From: Patiria pectinifera | Taxonomy: Eukaryota > Echinodermata > Asteroidea > Valvatida > Asterinidae | Reading direction: 5' to 3' | Length of the DNA stretch: 64,000 nt | NCBI GenBank assembly: GCA_029964075.1 | Contig: CM057150.1 | Location: 2,790,001-2,854,000, forward strand | In this document: one piece after another, positions 46,591 to 61,500 of the stretch | Position numbering within the stretch: position 1 is the stretch's first letter | Layout of the letters: every line of letters starts with the position of its first letter | Translations under genes and position numbers: made by a program | Notes under the pieces: model-generated | What the model saw: only the letters and a program-made list of their open reading frames with translations | Database searches by the model: none | Told to the model about the DNA's origin: nothing

Positions 46591-49500
46591 GTAAGTCAAA
46601 GACGTATGGCTTATTACTGGAGCACATTCCCATAATTAAGATAAGGAATTTTATCTGAAACGGGATCCTAAAAATTGTGTTCAATTTATCAACTTGAACA
46701 CCGTCTATGGTGTTGTAAATCTCTACCCCTGCAGTCATTTACGACGGTAGGGATACCGTTGATTTCAAAACAGTTTCGGCTAAGTCGGGTCGATTATTAG
46801 CATTGAGACGAGACGAGTAGTTCCAAAGAAGACCGAAAACACCTGAAATATCAAATAATTTTACACTCTAAAAGTCCCGTGTCAAATCCCTCCCCGGCGC
46901 TTTTAGACTGTATTTAATCAAATGTCCAATAAAAAGTGATCAATATAAATCCGTGCTCGATGAACAACTGCATGTTCATGAACATCGAACATGAGCCCCA
47001 ACAATATCGAACTAGCGACAGCCATATTGGCTTCACGAACATGAATACCAAGTATCTTTTTATTCCCGCGTAGATTGGACACTTTCCGTGACCAGGTCGT
47101 CATGGGATACCGTCCTTGAGGGCAGCAACGTCACCTTCACCTGCACCATTGGTAGCGACAACCCAAACTTTTCTGTATGGATAGAGTGGCGGCACACTCT
47201 TTTTGGGGACGAAATCATCACTCTCACCGCGCCTACATACGTAGCAGGCAGCCACAGTTTGAACCTTACGGGGGTGTCCGGGAGCCAGGCCGGCAGCTAC
47301 CGGTGTGCTGGGAGCACCTCCTGGTCACCAGCCTATTGGAACCCCACTACAATGTCTGGTTGGAGTTCCTTACCACTCCGCTGTGAGTACACGCGAAACA
47401 TATACTTTGTACATGGCCAGTCCATGAACATGATCTACGATGAAATAAACAAAAAAACACTACTGGTTTATCTGAGCGGTATTTCGTTGTATCGTAGTCG
47501 GGTGATTGTCGCGTATTCACGTGTTGTTCTAGAGTCCATTTCCCCTGTTGTGCCAGGTGTCCTATAAATATTCTAAAGGACTTTAACTTTTGGTACTACA
47601 GTTCAATCCTTGTGATTTAATGTTAACCAAAGCTACTCTTTTAAGGCCCAAAAAAAAAATATTCGGTCTCTGGTCAGACCAAAGTTCCGGAATAGACGCG
47701 GGAACGCGGCTTTTTTTTTTTTAGCTTTTTTTTTTCTTCAAGCTTGGTTTGTACAGACAAGATGGGGTACTATTTTGCTATTTGGTGTCATGTACATTGG
47801 TGTCCTCCATAATTTGCCTTGGTGCTCTCGATCATTTGCCTTGGTGCAATTTCCCATTCCTTGGTGCTCTTTGGTAAAAATTTTTTAAGGAGGTGCGGCA
47901 ATAGAGGGCGCTGTTGGAGCTACCGTGGAACATTTTGGAAAAAAAAAAGATTGACGCGCATGATTAAAATCGACGCGCGCGCTGACCAGAGACCGACTTA
48001 TTTTTTTTTTGGCCTAACATTTATTTTTTTTCAGATATGATACTTCCCAGCAAAACCTTTAATTAAATTGACTGAGATAACTTTAATATATTTGCTAAAT
48101 AAAACCATGTTCTAAGGTAAATCCTCCTGTGAAGTTGGTGCGTCCTTGAAAACCAGAAATGATTTATATTTAATCTGGAATTTTTTTCCTTCACAGATCG
48201 CCCCGTATTTATAAACAAGGACAGGACATGGATTGGTGCGAACGACTACCACAATGCAACTTTAGAATGCTTCGTTCGAAGCGATCCCCAGGCTACAGTC
48301 ACTTGGTACGGTCCTAACGGCGCAAATATAACCGAAGACACGGACCCCGACCGAGTCTCAATTGAAGAAGATTCTTATCAGAATCCGTATGCTGGCTATA
48401 TAGTCGATAGTCTCTTGATCATCAATCCAGTGAATTCCAGCACCGATTATGGGATGTACAGGTGTAGGGCTGCCAACGGCATCGGTACATATGTCGACCA
48501 TGACATCGAGTTGAAAGAAACAGGTAATGACGTTATCATTTGCCCGTGGTTTGCACGAAGTATTGAGTTTTGAAGATAGATGATTAAGATACCGGCTAAG
48601 GACATTAGTGTGAAAAATACACACAATCCGATCAGCAAAACAAAACAAAACATCAAGTGAAAACTAAACGTTTCATTAACAAAATATTTTCCTGCTTTAA
48701 AAAGTATTAGATTCAAATATTGCGAATGACTGTGTTTTATATTCTCCAAGGATGTTGCTTTTCGTGGCAAAGCTGGCTGGCTTTTTCAGATTTTAAAAGC
48801 CGGAGAAGGGGGCGCTTTCGACCACTTGATGGTACAGGGTGCTTCCGCTTGTCTTAACCTTCAACTGTTCTTCACGAATAGGCAGAAGATCATAATGAGG
48901 ATGAGATTCAGTGTTTTAAAGGAGGCACAATGTAAACGTTGATTTTGCTTAGTGTATAAAGACAAATTTCCTTGGTGTTACAAACGCAAAGTGGTCGGGC
49001 AGGCAATTTGTTCATTAAACACTGCCGAGTTGAGTTATGAATATGGTATTGTAAGAAGAAAGGATCACACAATTAAATCTTTTCCAGTACAATCAATTAA
49101 TTTGTTAAAAAATGCATCTTAAACGGTGTGATAGATTTTAGTTAACATTCTATGCACACAAACAAGTTATTTCTTGCTTGATGACGTCATTAATCTAAAA
49201 ATACTGATTTAGTTCGGAGTAGATAAACGTTTGTTGTGAAATTAATAACGTATGGAAATATGGAAATATAACTATGTATTCATAACACCTAATGTTCGGT
49301 TTAATGACGTCACAGTATTTGGAGGCAAATCGTAAACATTGTAATGGTGTCGTTATTTGGGCTACGAATACATACGACATGGATCAAATGATACAATTAA
49401 ATTTAAAATATTGTCGTGTCAAATTCTCATAGAAGTAACTTACGGTCTGATGACGTCATGAATTTGAAACCTTGCCAACTTATTTGTGGTTTATCAAAGA

Positions 49501-52500
49501 ATATCAAGGTGCAATTTGGTGAAATTTTAAAGGATGATTTTCAAGTTAAAGGAAGCAAACGCTTTTTAATATGCCGCTACGGGGCGCCCTTTCGAAAGAT
49601 GACGTCATCACACTGTCTTGTGTCTGGCATTCCTCACTTTCATAATTTATTTGTGTGTAGTAAAATGCTTCCGCTTTTGAGTTAAACTCGGTTTTTATTG
49701 CACTTCCGGTAAAACAGGAAGTGAAGGTCAAGCAGTTTTGGGTCCAGGGACAAGATACGCGATACTATATTTAGTTCAAAAGATATAGCACAAATTATTT
49801 CGTCAAAATTTGACCTGAATTCACATGTAATTTGATACATGATGATGTTATGATGACGCAAAAAAATATATAGCATCTTCGTAACATGTTACAAGTTCGC
49901 GCTAGGTTTTTAATCATACCTTAAACCGTATGGAAGACATTTTGCTTGTTTTGATTTTAGGCTAAAGTCTTCATTTTGAATTCACCTAACTTTAACCTTC
50001 CGGTTGACCCGGAAGAAAGGGTCAAGTGAACGTCAAGGAAATGTTTATCAATTCATTAAAATATAAACATCACTAAATATGTTGTTCAAGAGTGATGGGT
50101 GAAAGTAATTGGTCATTTTTTCAGCTGAAATCGATTGTAATTTGACATCCGGTGACGTCGTTATGACGTCAAGGTTCCTATCATGAACCGTTTAGGAGAA
50201 AACCCGCGGAAACGTGCCGTACGGGGAAAAAAAAGATATACGAGAACAATTCCAGACAGTGTTCGGGTTGTGCCCGACCACTCAAAAATGCGTTTCCGTT
50301 ATACCACCTCCACCTGGATATATCTAGCGGTAATTGAGGGAGGGGGGAGGTTGAAGAGTCAGATTCGTTTGGGTTAGGAACACTTTTTTTTTATAAATTA
50401 ATGAGTATTTTGTTTTACAGGACCACCTGAGGCGCCAAAGAACCTCGCAGTATCTAACAACTACGTAACTAAGGATACAATCGGGTTCAACTGGGAACCA
50501 GGCTATGACGGGGGCGAGGAATTGGAGTCCTATTACATGAACATTCGTGAGGTTCCGGGAGAATTCAGTGCCTCGAACTGGATCCAACGTGGCCTGCAGG
50601 AGCGGTATTGGGCGTATACTGACCTCCAGCCGGACATTCTCTACCAAATAGCAGTGTATGCCAGGAACAAACTCGGGACGAGTCAATACTCGACTCTAGA
50701 TGTGCGCACTGCGCGTGAGTATCAGTTCCAATGTTGCTTTTATGCCTTCGACCCTCACGCTTTTGCATCACATGTATATGTTTGATGCATCGACCTTATT
50801 AATTCATTGGTGTATCCTTGGAGTAAAGTGGTGCGATTATTTTCTCGCGAGTGGTCTTATTTTCACGATTGCCTTTTTTACTGACCAGCGTAGGATGGCC
50901 AAAAAGAGCAACGCCTATTATCCGAGAGTATAAAACTGTCATCGAAATGATGTGTTCATCCAGACACCTGTTCAAAAAATTATGTATAGGCGTATAAAGA
51001 TAAAAATATATTTGCACAATACATGCATACCTAAAAATAATTGTTAAAAAATATATAAATAACGAGATCTTTTAAAATCGTGCACTTTGAACAGCGCCCC
51101 ATATGAAAAATACTGAACATATCGAAACGATTTTTAGCACATAGTTGGATCATTAATCAGGGAAACAAACTCCAAAGGTGGCAGGAAGATACTGTCCTCA
51201 AACGGGAGAAATCAATGATGAAAAGGTTTGTCTGCGAACTTCAAAAGGTCTGTGTAACGGTAATGTGAGCTTGTTTCTTTCAAAATATATACGTGAGTAG
51301 CAAAATATTCCCTATTTAGCAACAGGAAGACGATACCTGGTTTAGACTAGGATAATACGCAAATACCTGGTTATATTATTTTTATTTGGATTACTGTGGA
51401 AGCGTTAACGACGTCTTTATAGTAAATTTTAGGTTTTGGCTTCATTTCAATTTAATGATTTTCTGTCTAACATTGTCCTCGTTTTTTTTAATATTATGAT
51501 ACAGCTTTGGAACCGGGTCAGTTGGGTAAGTGCACCTTTTCTTTTCTTTTTGTGCTGACGTATTTGGAATATATATCGTCACTGACACCACGAACTTTCA
51601 CCCTCTGCATCACATGTGTACAATTTTTTTTTAAGTTCCAATTTTCTTTTTTACAAAGTTAAAATTGCTGAAATCATCTAAAATAAGCAAATTTTACTAA
51701 TGAATTCTCAAGAAATCGGTCAATTCGGGTATTTTTTGTTACCACGAAGTGACCCTGCACAAGGTGTCAGTTCGTGAAAACAAAAATTTGCGTGTTTTTG
51801 GAGATTGTGCGCATGCAATAGCATTAGGGAGTGTCAGTTCGTGAAAACGAAAATTGACGTGTTTTTGGAGAGTGCGCGCACGCATGCGCAGTGTGTGCGC
51901 GCACTCGCCCAAAACGCGTCAATTTTGGCCATTTCAACCGCATTTTGCCTCGTTACAATCAGGTTGCATCGAGCACAAAGAGGATGCATCTCAATATACG
52001 CCCTTTTGTCGAATAAATTAAAACACACAGGCCTAATTTTGCACAAGATACGCCCTGTATGCTATATTTAAAATGGAAGGCCATAAGAAACCCCTAAGTA
52101 ACTTTATCTAACAAGAAGACATATAATTCCAGTTAGGCCTCCACCCTTTCACCGTGAGAGGACCGATTTAGAAAATGACCCATAAAGGTGAGCAGTACCT
52201 CAAATTGAAATCGTCTAACTTTGATCGCACTCAGGTATATCAGTATTATACATCAAGTCAAATGGGAGAATTGTCGTCACTGGCATGCCGACAGACGACG
52301 ACAAAGGAACCTGCCTACGACTAGCGGGGCGGGCGACGGGAAGCGTGGATGATGTGAGTCTGAGGTCAGACCTGGACAACATTCAGCATGACGGCGAGTT
52401 CGAATACTTCGGCCCGTATTCCGACAATATGGTATCTTACTACTGCCGGGATGGACGGTGCGGTTGGAATTCTTACGTTTTCAAAGGTAAGTATACCTTC

Positions 52501-55500
52501 ACATTAAAAACAAACGTTCGGCAAAGGGTTGGAATGTACCATCTGACTTCAGCCTCTGGCAAATTCTCCCAAATTTACCCACAGAAGGATGAATTTACAC
52601 CAACGTTTGCTTACAGTGTTTTGCCAAACAATATCATTTTACAGGGTAGAAACACATGTAATCGTATAAAACTAGACCTTTTCCAAAATGAGATTCCATA
52701 AGACTCTATGGTGTTTTGTCTTCGTTTACGTAACTCGTGCAGTGTGGCTTTCCGTGACCAAGAACCCATTGGCACCTGTTCCAGAGAGAGGTGACGTCAC
52801 GCTGACCTGTTTCCTCAACACCCACAACTCGGGATGGATCGAGTGGCAGTACACTCTCAATCAGGAGACCTCGACCAATCTCACCGAGCCGACGTTTACT
52901 GAGAGCAGCAACAGCTTGACCCTTGAGGGGTTGCTCAGGGACCAGGCTGGCTGGTACCGATGCGCTGGGAGGGCGTACTGGTCATCGGGCGATTGGAACC
53001 CGGATTCATTTTCATTCTGGACTGCTGTTATTGTCTACTGTGAGTATATACGACCCCTCCCAACGATCTCCACACCAGTCGCTATTGTAAACCCAAGCCC
53101 TATACCTATTGTAGACCTAGGCCCTATACTCATCTATTTTTGTGTTCTTGTTAATTAAAAGTGCAAACTCAAAACCGACTAAGACCGACTTGCAGGGTCT
53201 CATTGCCCCCGGAATTGTGTTAACACCCTCAGTGTTTGAGCCACCTTGCTTGTACAACCTTACCACTGCCGTATGGGGTACCGAAACAATGGGAGGTACC
53301 CCACAAGGAATGCCCCCGACTTACTGGGTACAGTTTTGGCAACCCTCAAGTTTTTACGAAATAGATATATTAATTTTACTCAAAAACTAGTAATTTTTAA
53401 GGCGGGTTGATGTGTCGTAAATTGAAGAGTTTTGGAAAAGGGATATTAAGTCTGAATTTCAGCCCAGGAAATTTATTCTGGTTAGAATAAGAGCATATTG
53501 AAATTAGTGCGCGACTTTGCAATAGTACACGAGAACAAAGAAAGTACCCCAATTCTTTGCCTTTGTGTGTGGGTGTGTGTGAATTTGTTTTACATTCACT
53601 ATGTGGACTTGTGAACAAAAGCTGTTCACATAATGCAGGTTGTGTTGACGTTATGTTGACTAAGCCGTGCCCACGTAACGTTTCGCCCTCTCTGGAAAAC
53701 AGGTTTAGAGGAATTTTGGGGTTAAGTTTATCCATGGCAGAATGAAGAGAAACACTATAGGGAATTAAAGAAAAAATGGGTTGAAAGAGTTTTCACAGTT
53801 CAAGTAAAGTTATTTTTTGTACCTAGTTTCCTTAACTACACGAAAACAAAGGAATATCCACATAGCGTATGTAAAACAATTTTTGTGTGTGGTTTTTTTA
53901 AGATCACCTGTTGGGACTGTATACACATACCAGAGTGGTACGTCCTTCATCGTTGGTTGTAAAAAAAATAATTTTGATTGCTTGCAGTTACGTTTGAGTG
54001 GGGGAGTGTGTGGACTAGTGGTTAGGGTTCGTGACTCATGATCAGAGGGTCAGGGGTTCGAATCCAGCTGCTGGTCATATATTGTGTCCTTGGGCAAGCC
54101 ACTTCACCCCCGCTTGCCCCTCTCCACCCTGGAGTATAAATGGGTACCGGCATTAGCTGGGAAGTAACCTGCGATGGACTAGCATCCCATCCAGGGGGAA
54201 TATAAATATTCTCAGTCGTTTCATGCTACTGAAACTGGAGATAAACGCCGGCCTGATGAGCCACATTGGCTCGTGACAGACTTTACTTTACTTTACTTAC
54301 TACTCTTGAAGCCCCTGTATTCTGGATCTGTATATGTTTGGGAGAGACGCCATTGGGTTTGTACACGATTCCCAACGGATGACTTTTACCTGATCGCGGT
54401 CCTTATTAATTTGTCACATTTTTCCACCTCTTATTTTTGTGAAAGATGGGCCTGAAATCATTGACAAGGAAAGAACCTGGATTGGTGCGAACGACAACTA
54501 CACAGCAACCTTAGAGTGCATCATCCAAGGCAATCCCCTCCCCAATGTCACTTGGTACGGTCCAAACGACACCATTATAACCAACGACACAATACCTGAC
54601 CGGATTTTACTGGAAGATACCATTTCAGGAGATGGGGTTTTTGAATATCATGTCATCAGTCACCTGATCATTTCTCCAGTGGAGAACATCATCGATTATG
54701 GGATGTACAGGTGTAGAGCTACCAGTAACACCGGTACATTTGACGAGCACGAAATACTTTTGAAAGAAACAGGTAAATTTAATTTGTTCTCATCATTGAC
54801 TCGAATAAGGCAGTGTAGGCCTATGCTTGTTTCCCGAGAGCCTCTGAAAGAGAAATGTTAACAAATGCTGTTGTTTCTTCTCGCCATTATTTTGCACGAA
54901 TGGAGCACGGCGCGCATTTCAGCATCTGACACTTTTATAATTATCATACCTTCCACATTTTCAGAAGTTCTTTTCACCTCATGATGAACATGTATCCTCT
55001 CATAACTAAACCAGTATTCATTTGCACATTTTAACTGCTGACGTCATCAAACTGTTAATAACGTGTTCGTGTACAAAAGAAGATTTTTTATCAAGTAAAA
55101 CGAATGATTAAACTCGACAGGCCAAATATCTGTTCTTACATAAAAAAAAAAAAATGTACAACATATGCAATGTCCTATGAAATTATTTTCTGCCCGATCA
55201 CCCAAAGTTTGAAACTCAATAAATGCGAAGCTCTAAATGTTATGGTTTCTTTTACTTCTTTTTTTTCTCATGAATTTAGGAAAGCCTGAGCGGCCAAATG
55301 GACTTCACCTGGATCACGTTTCAACAAATTCAATCGTGTTCCAATGGGAGTCGGGATATGACGGAGGCGAGAAGTTAAGGCGTCATTATGTCAACAAACG
55401 CGAGATTCCTGAGGAATTCGATATACACGCTTGGAGACCGAGCATGTATCCTGATATGTCGGATTATTTCCCTAACCTCAAGACGGACACAGTCTACCAA

Positions 55501-58500
55501 ATAGCAGTGTATGCAACAAACAAACATGGCTCCGGTCCCTATGCGACTCTGACCGTGCGCACTAAACGTGAGTAGCAATAGTAGTCACAATGGAACAATT
55601 AAGCTACATGTAGATATTTTATGTTGATCTTGACAACCGCTCGGATGTGGTATTACACCGCATGTTGACACTGCTTATCAGGATTTCTGTCTGGGTCTTC
55701 ATATCCTGTTTTTGTATTAGTGATACATCCATGGACACTCAAATAAATAAATACAAACAAACAAACAAATTAACAAACAAACACCCGCAACAACCCACCC
55801 AGCAAACTACACATCAACAGATAAGTACACACTTCGTCATTAAATCTGCGTATGTGTTCTACATATAACCCCCGAGGCCCGACACACAAAGGGAGAACTG
55901 TAGTGTATAAAGTGTTTTTACTAAAGGTCTTAACGTGTTTTCGAATTTTAACTTTGGGAATCGGGATCAATGCACAAGATAAATGTTCACGATGGGAGCA
56001 GTGGTAACTAAACCTGCATTGTGTAAAATCCATGCCATCGGAAACATCGAAGACGGAAATGTAATTCGCACTTAAATTGCAACAAATAGAGGTAATCTTA
56101 CTTGTGCCCATTCTTCCAAACTAGAATTATTGGTATCCTCAATAAATTTGCACGCGCACAGCGAATCGTGTGTTGGGAAGTAAAATTAGTGTTTGATACA
56201 TGATGTGCACACATACATGTTTGAACAGTGTATCCTAGGGGCAGATTGTTTAAGCCCCTCCCCCTCCCAACAACCACCCTGTCGCTTTTTGACTTTCCCA
56301 AGGTGCTAGTTGGCAGCTATAACCGAGTTATTTTTGTCGATCAACTTTGGGCTTAATTACAATTCCTTTCTAACAGTTTTTCACTTCTGTTTTCCTTCCA
56401 TTTTTGTGACTTTGCAGTTACATCCCCATATTTTATGGGTAAGTGTGATGATTACGATGCTTTGCCTGTTAAGATGTTAAGTATGTAGGCTTATATTACA
56501 ATTGGAGGTGGAATGCTTTTAAAACCAAAAAGGTTTTCCCGCTCAAATTAGCTAGAAATTCATTCACATTTGTTTTAGAACAAATATGAAAGCGATGTTT
56601 ATCTAACTTCTTGTTCGGTTCTTATTCATGTTCATTACGTTCAATTTCGTCTATTGACATTCAAATTTGTTTCCAAATCAGAAATTGCTTCATTCAATAT
56701 AAGATAACAATTAGCCGTCATTCAATTTGGCACACCTTAATTGAATGAGGTCTGTGTATTCGATTCTTATCTATTTAATATCCGTTAATGTGCAATCACT
56801 GAATTCTATCACTCAAAATGAATACTTGCACATCAATAGGACGACAAAAGACTTGAAACGTTACGATGAAAGCATTTTTGAATGACCGTCTAAGTAAGAT
56901 GTATTTTTACAAACAGCTGTTAATTTGCACAGAGCAAGGCATAAGTTATTGGACAATGCAGAATTGTCCGACTCTGTAACTGCAAACTGGTTGATAATGT
57001 ATTTAAAAGAAAAAGAGTAGCTTCAAAAGCGATTATCTCGTGATTCTCCCTTTTTTTGCCAGATATGTATGATTTTGCCACTTCATGAGAACATCCGAGA
57101 AATGATCAGTTTAATTTAAGAATTAATGTTTTAGGTTGACACACCCAAAAAGCACGGGGCCCTCCTTTTAAAGATGAAATTGCAGAAGTCAGTAAAATAT
57201 TCCACATAGGAACTTGATTAACAATATTTGCTTACTTTCCTAGGTATAGAGGTGATATACGTCCAGCCACGAGGCAAGTTTGTCATCACCGGTATACCGG
57301 AAGACGACGACGCCGGAACCTGCCTACGACTTGTGGGGCGGCCTGACGAATCCAAATGGGAGTGGGTGAGTCTGAGGCCAGACCTGGCCTGCATTCAGCA
57401 TGACGGGGAGTTCCTGTACTCCGGCCCGTATCCCACAGACCACTTCCACTGTCGATACTGTCGGGACGACGTGTGCGGCTCCGATTCTCATGTTACTGTT
57501 GGTAAGTTATGATGGCTGAGTACTCATGTCTATTGGGAATACCGTAAAACTTCTTTTCTAATTGCGGACATATGCCTAGTGCAGTATCCCGTCTGAAGTA
57601 TCGATTCGTAAGTTATGTCGCGTGTTATGTTCGGGTGCACATGTTTTATTTACTGTGTAAATCGAAGACACACTCGAGGTCGCCCTACTTCTTTTCTGAT
57701 TGGGGACACATACCCAAGTGAGGCCTTGGACAATCCTTAAGTGGCAACATGTGCAAAACCAATGCTGTCAAAAAAGTAGAAACAAAAGAAACAACACGAT
57801 GTCTTCGATTTACACCATACACAAACTTTTGTATTGGCGATCAAGAAATCCGTACATTTGCTTTCTTTTCAATTCGAAACTGGGAAAGGAATAAGTTGGA
57901 TGTGGCATTAACACCGGTATCTCAAAAATCATTAATTTTCCATTCAAAATCCCTTAATTGTATAATAACGCTTGGCCAACAGCAGGTTCACTATAGTCAG
58001 ATTGATGAAGCTCATCGTCTCCACTTCGATTACCAATTATCTCTGTACAGTTACTATTACGACTCCTCGGCCCCCCATACCAACAGGCGATGCGAAGAAT
58101 GATGATGTAGTGATCGTAGCTATGGGCGTGTCTGTTGGCATTATTCTCCTGATAATTGCGATCGTTGCAATGTGTTACCACCGCAAGTGCTTCAACTGTG
58201 CCAAAACCAGCCATCATGGTAAGCAAATTAAAGCGAAAAATCCACTTGGTATTCTTGAAATATTGAACTTGGAATATACTGACCACCGTTGAACATCAAG
58301 CACACGGCAGAAAAGGAGAAATCGACGAGTCAGCCGTATCAAACACTCACACGAACATTATCATCCCATCCACTGAGATCAAGCCCACATTATCGCCCCG
58401 GTCACCCACTGGCACCCAATACGCATCAGAGATCCACTGCAACAACACAGCCACTCAAAACATCGGATTCTACATCAACGACATCTGGGCGCAGCATCCT

Positions 58501-61500
58501 GCATCCAACACACCCCGGCGCACAAACATCCAGCAGTCACACCCCACTGAACACACATAGCCCTAAATCTCCAGCATCATCCACAACCCATCACTCACCC
58601 TCCAGAGGACGGACAGAGCACACTGTCCGAAACGTCGAGTTCTACACTCGTTTTTTAATAGATATTGCTTTCCACATGGTTTTTCCCGCAATCCTTTTGC
58701 TTTACTTCATGATGGTGATTATATTTTCCGTTAAATCAGTATGCAGGAAAATGTGACTTGCAAGTAAATATCGCTTTTTTATTCAATGTAGATGAATAAA
58801 CATTCAACACTGTAAATGTCATGTTATTCAGCATTTTGCTGCAACATGATTTTGATGAAATAAACCAATAAATATTAGATATCGCAAGGTTTCAATGAAT
58901 TTCTCAAATGTAGATGGTGCAGAAAAACAACCGGAACACAACTTCCAAAAGCAAATATAAAAGGAAAACGTTTTTTCTCGATAACCCAAGGTAATCAAAG
59001 TTATTTCGAATCACGCATAATCAGGGTATCAATATTTAATGCACATCACCCCGAGGCTTCCATCTTTTGAAAAGTTTGGTGGCGGTACCCGCTGCTATAT
59101 CAGATTCATACCAGCTAGCCGACCCCGGCAAGCTGGGTGGTCGAGTGGTGAGACGTCTGCCTTTAGTTAGCAGGAGCTCGTGGGTTGCATCCCAACCCGA
59201 GTAAGATGTGGTTTTTTTTCACAACTTCTCCAGACAACACTGAGTATACAATGTTTGTAAACACACGTCGGTGAATGGTAAAACTCAAGAAAGTATTTGT
59301 TTTCACCCAAACGCATATTCCATCTTTTGGACATATCTCTCTCTGATGTAAATTTTACTTTTATCATGTATATATCACAGATGAGTTCATGAGGAATGGA
59401 CCACAAACAAATCCGTAAGTAATAAAATACTATTTTTTTCACATAAACACAATGGCAAGAGTCTTAATACAGACACACTGTCCATCATGCGAATTGATAT
59501 AAACTTGACGCACAAATGCTGTGTGGCTAAATTTAACACCTGTCTTTACAAAATGTGACCTAGCGAACTATGCAGGCTTTTACCAGACGTAAAAAATGAA
59601 GATGTTGCTTGTGACATAAATTGCTGACTGGTCCAATGATTTTTAGCCTCGTCAATGAAGTGCACGCTTGCCAACTTTCCCATGATATATTATTCAGTTT
59701 TTGCTGGTTTGCTTTTTTGAAATGTTAAGAAAAGAATGTCCTCAAAAACTATCTGTCATTTCGCCTCCATATCTTAGTATTATGTCTGGTCATCATTTAT
59801 ACCACCCCTATAGATAGCAAACTTGTGGTGTAGATGGTTAAAGGGTAATCTGTGCTGTTGACTCAGTACACCGACTTGGACGTGAGTCCGACTTGATGGA
59901 CATTTGTATTTCTCTCCTTTTTTCGAGTTGAATATTGAAAATAAAATACACGATTAAAATTGCATACTGCATGGCAAACTCATGGCTATCACGCTTGCTA
60001 GGTATGCTGAGCGCTAGCTGGTCTATAGGGCGGCTCCTCTATTACACCTGTCTCCAATGCTAACTGGCTGGCGGTTGACAGGAAGACAGGCATTTTCTGC
60101 TAACTCTGAGCTGACAGGTTGCCTTTGCAGGAAATTTCGCACTGGCAGATAGGCTTCAGCTTCGGACCCAAATTTGGGCCACCGGTATCAAATGACCGAA
60201 AAGAGAAATTTTTATAGCAATTTTTTGAAAAAAGAATTGGAAAATGTGTGACAGCTTTGTAGTGTGAACGGTGACAGTTTTTTTTGAGGGTGTCAAAAAT
60301 TGCCTGGGTTATTTTTAACCAAGAAAGGGTGAAAAAAGCAACTACCCAAAATTGTATTGTTCTACAACCAATTGTTTGCGTTAAAATTTCTGCTGAATTC
60401 AACCAAAAGTTTTGGTCAAACCAAATCAAACCAAAAGTTAATTTGGTCTTGTATGACCACAAGATAACACGCCATTGGCAGGCTGGATTGTCGCTAATGC
60501 GTTCATGTTGGCAACTAAAGGCTGCCACTCGGAGTCTGCCTTCTTCTTAGTTTATTCGATCCACAAAACTATCTTGGAGGCATGCTGCATCGAAAATGAC
60601 ATACTAGGAAGTACATCCCTCGGTTCCATTGGCCGTTTCAAAGACCGGTCAGTTGAATATGGCCGGTCAATTGAATAGTCCGCATTAATTAAGTTCAACT
60701 GGTTTCAACTGCAACTGGTACCATTTGACCTGGACATTTATGACTGGCTATGAACTTGCTTGTTTTGAACCAGTTAAACCAATTAACCAGCTCAAAATGA
60801 GTCACCAGTTTCCAGTAGAACTTGATTAAACTGTAGTTGTTTTTCCTGGAAGCCTCTTACTCCTAGCCAAGACTGACCTTCTCATTCAGCTACAATTTGA
60901 TTGCTTTAGGCGGTTCAGACATATCGTTCAGGCTAGATGGACGGTTGACTTGATGAATGCATGGAATCGGCTATTTGCTAGGCTTGGCGTCATTTAAAAA
61001 AAAACCTGATCGAAAGGTCAAGATAGCAAAGCGTTTTGTCGTGCTTTTCTCTTAACTATTCAGGACAGTTGAGGTTTACACCCCTTCGTACGACGCACCT
61101 CCAAGCTACGTGCAAGCAGTTGGTAAGGCCGACAAAGCCGACACACTATCCTTGAAATATTCAAACGGTGATTCCAGTTTAATACGCAGTGTCCCCCTGA
61201 CATAAACTTAAGTAAGATTTGAAATTTGTGCATGGTGGCGGTATGACCTGATGTACAAGCATTACATTCACCATGTATTATCTGTGGCAAAATGAAGAGA
61301 AACACTTCAGGAAATCATAGAAAAAAATGGGTTGAAAGAGTTTTCACCGTTTGATTAGCTGAATGAGTTTATTCACTGATATTTCTTAATAACTACATGA
61401 AAACAAAGGAATGTCCACACCTGGTATGTACAACAAACATACATGAAGGTTCGCGGTAAAACCCAGGAACCTCTTTTGAGAAGATGTGTCGTTCTGAAAT

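Noticed and set aside
52688-52742. Possible signal peptide (MRFHKTLWCFVFVYV) starting a separate gene at the second IgPY-4 block
   Set aside because: It is the intron read through the acceptor; block 1 has no TM or tail of its own and phases join 52486 to 52743 cleanly.
58289-58756. 155-aa Thr/Ser/Pro-rich ORF as an alternative cytoplasmic tail
   Set aside because: Frame does not match the TM exon read-through (stop at 58290-58292) and its end is foldback-element sequence.
60100-60528. 142-aa minus-strand ORF
   Set aside because: Repetitive, AT-biased sequence with no domain or splice partner, inside an IgPY-4 intron.
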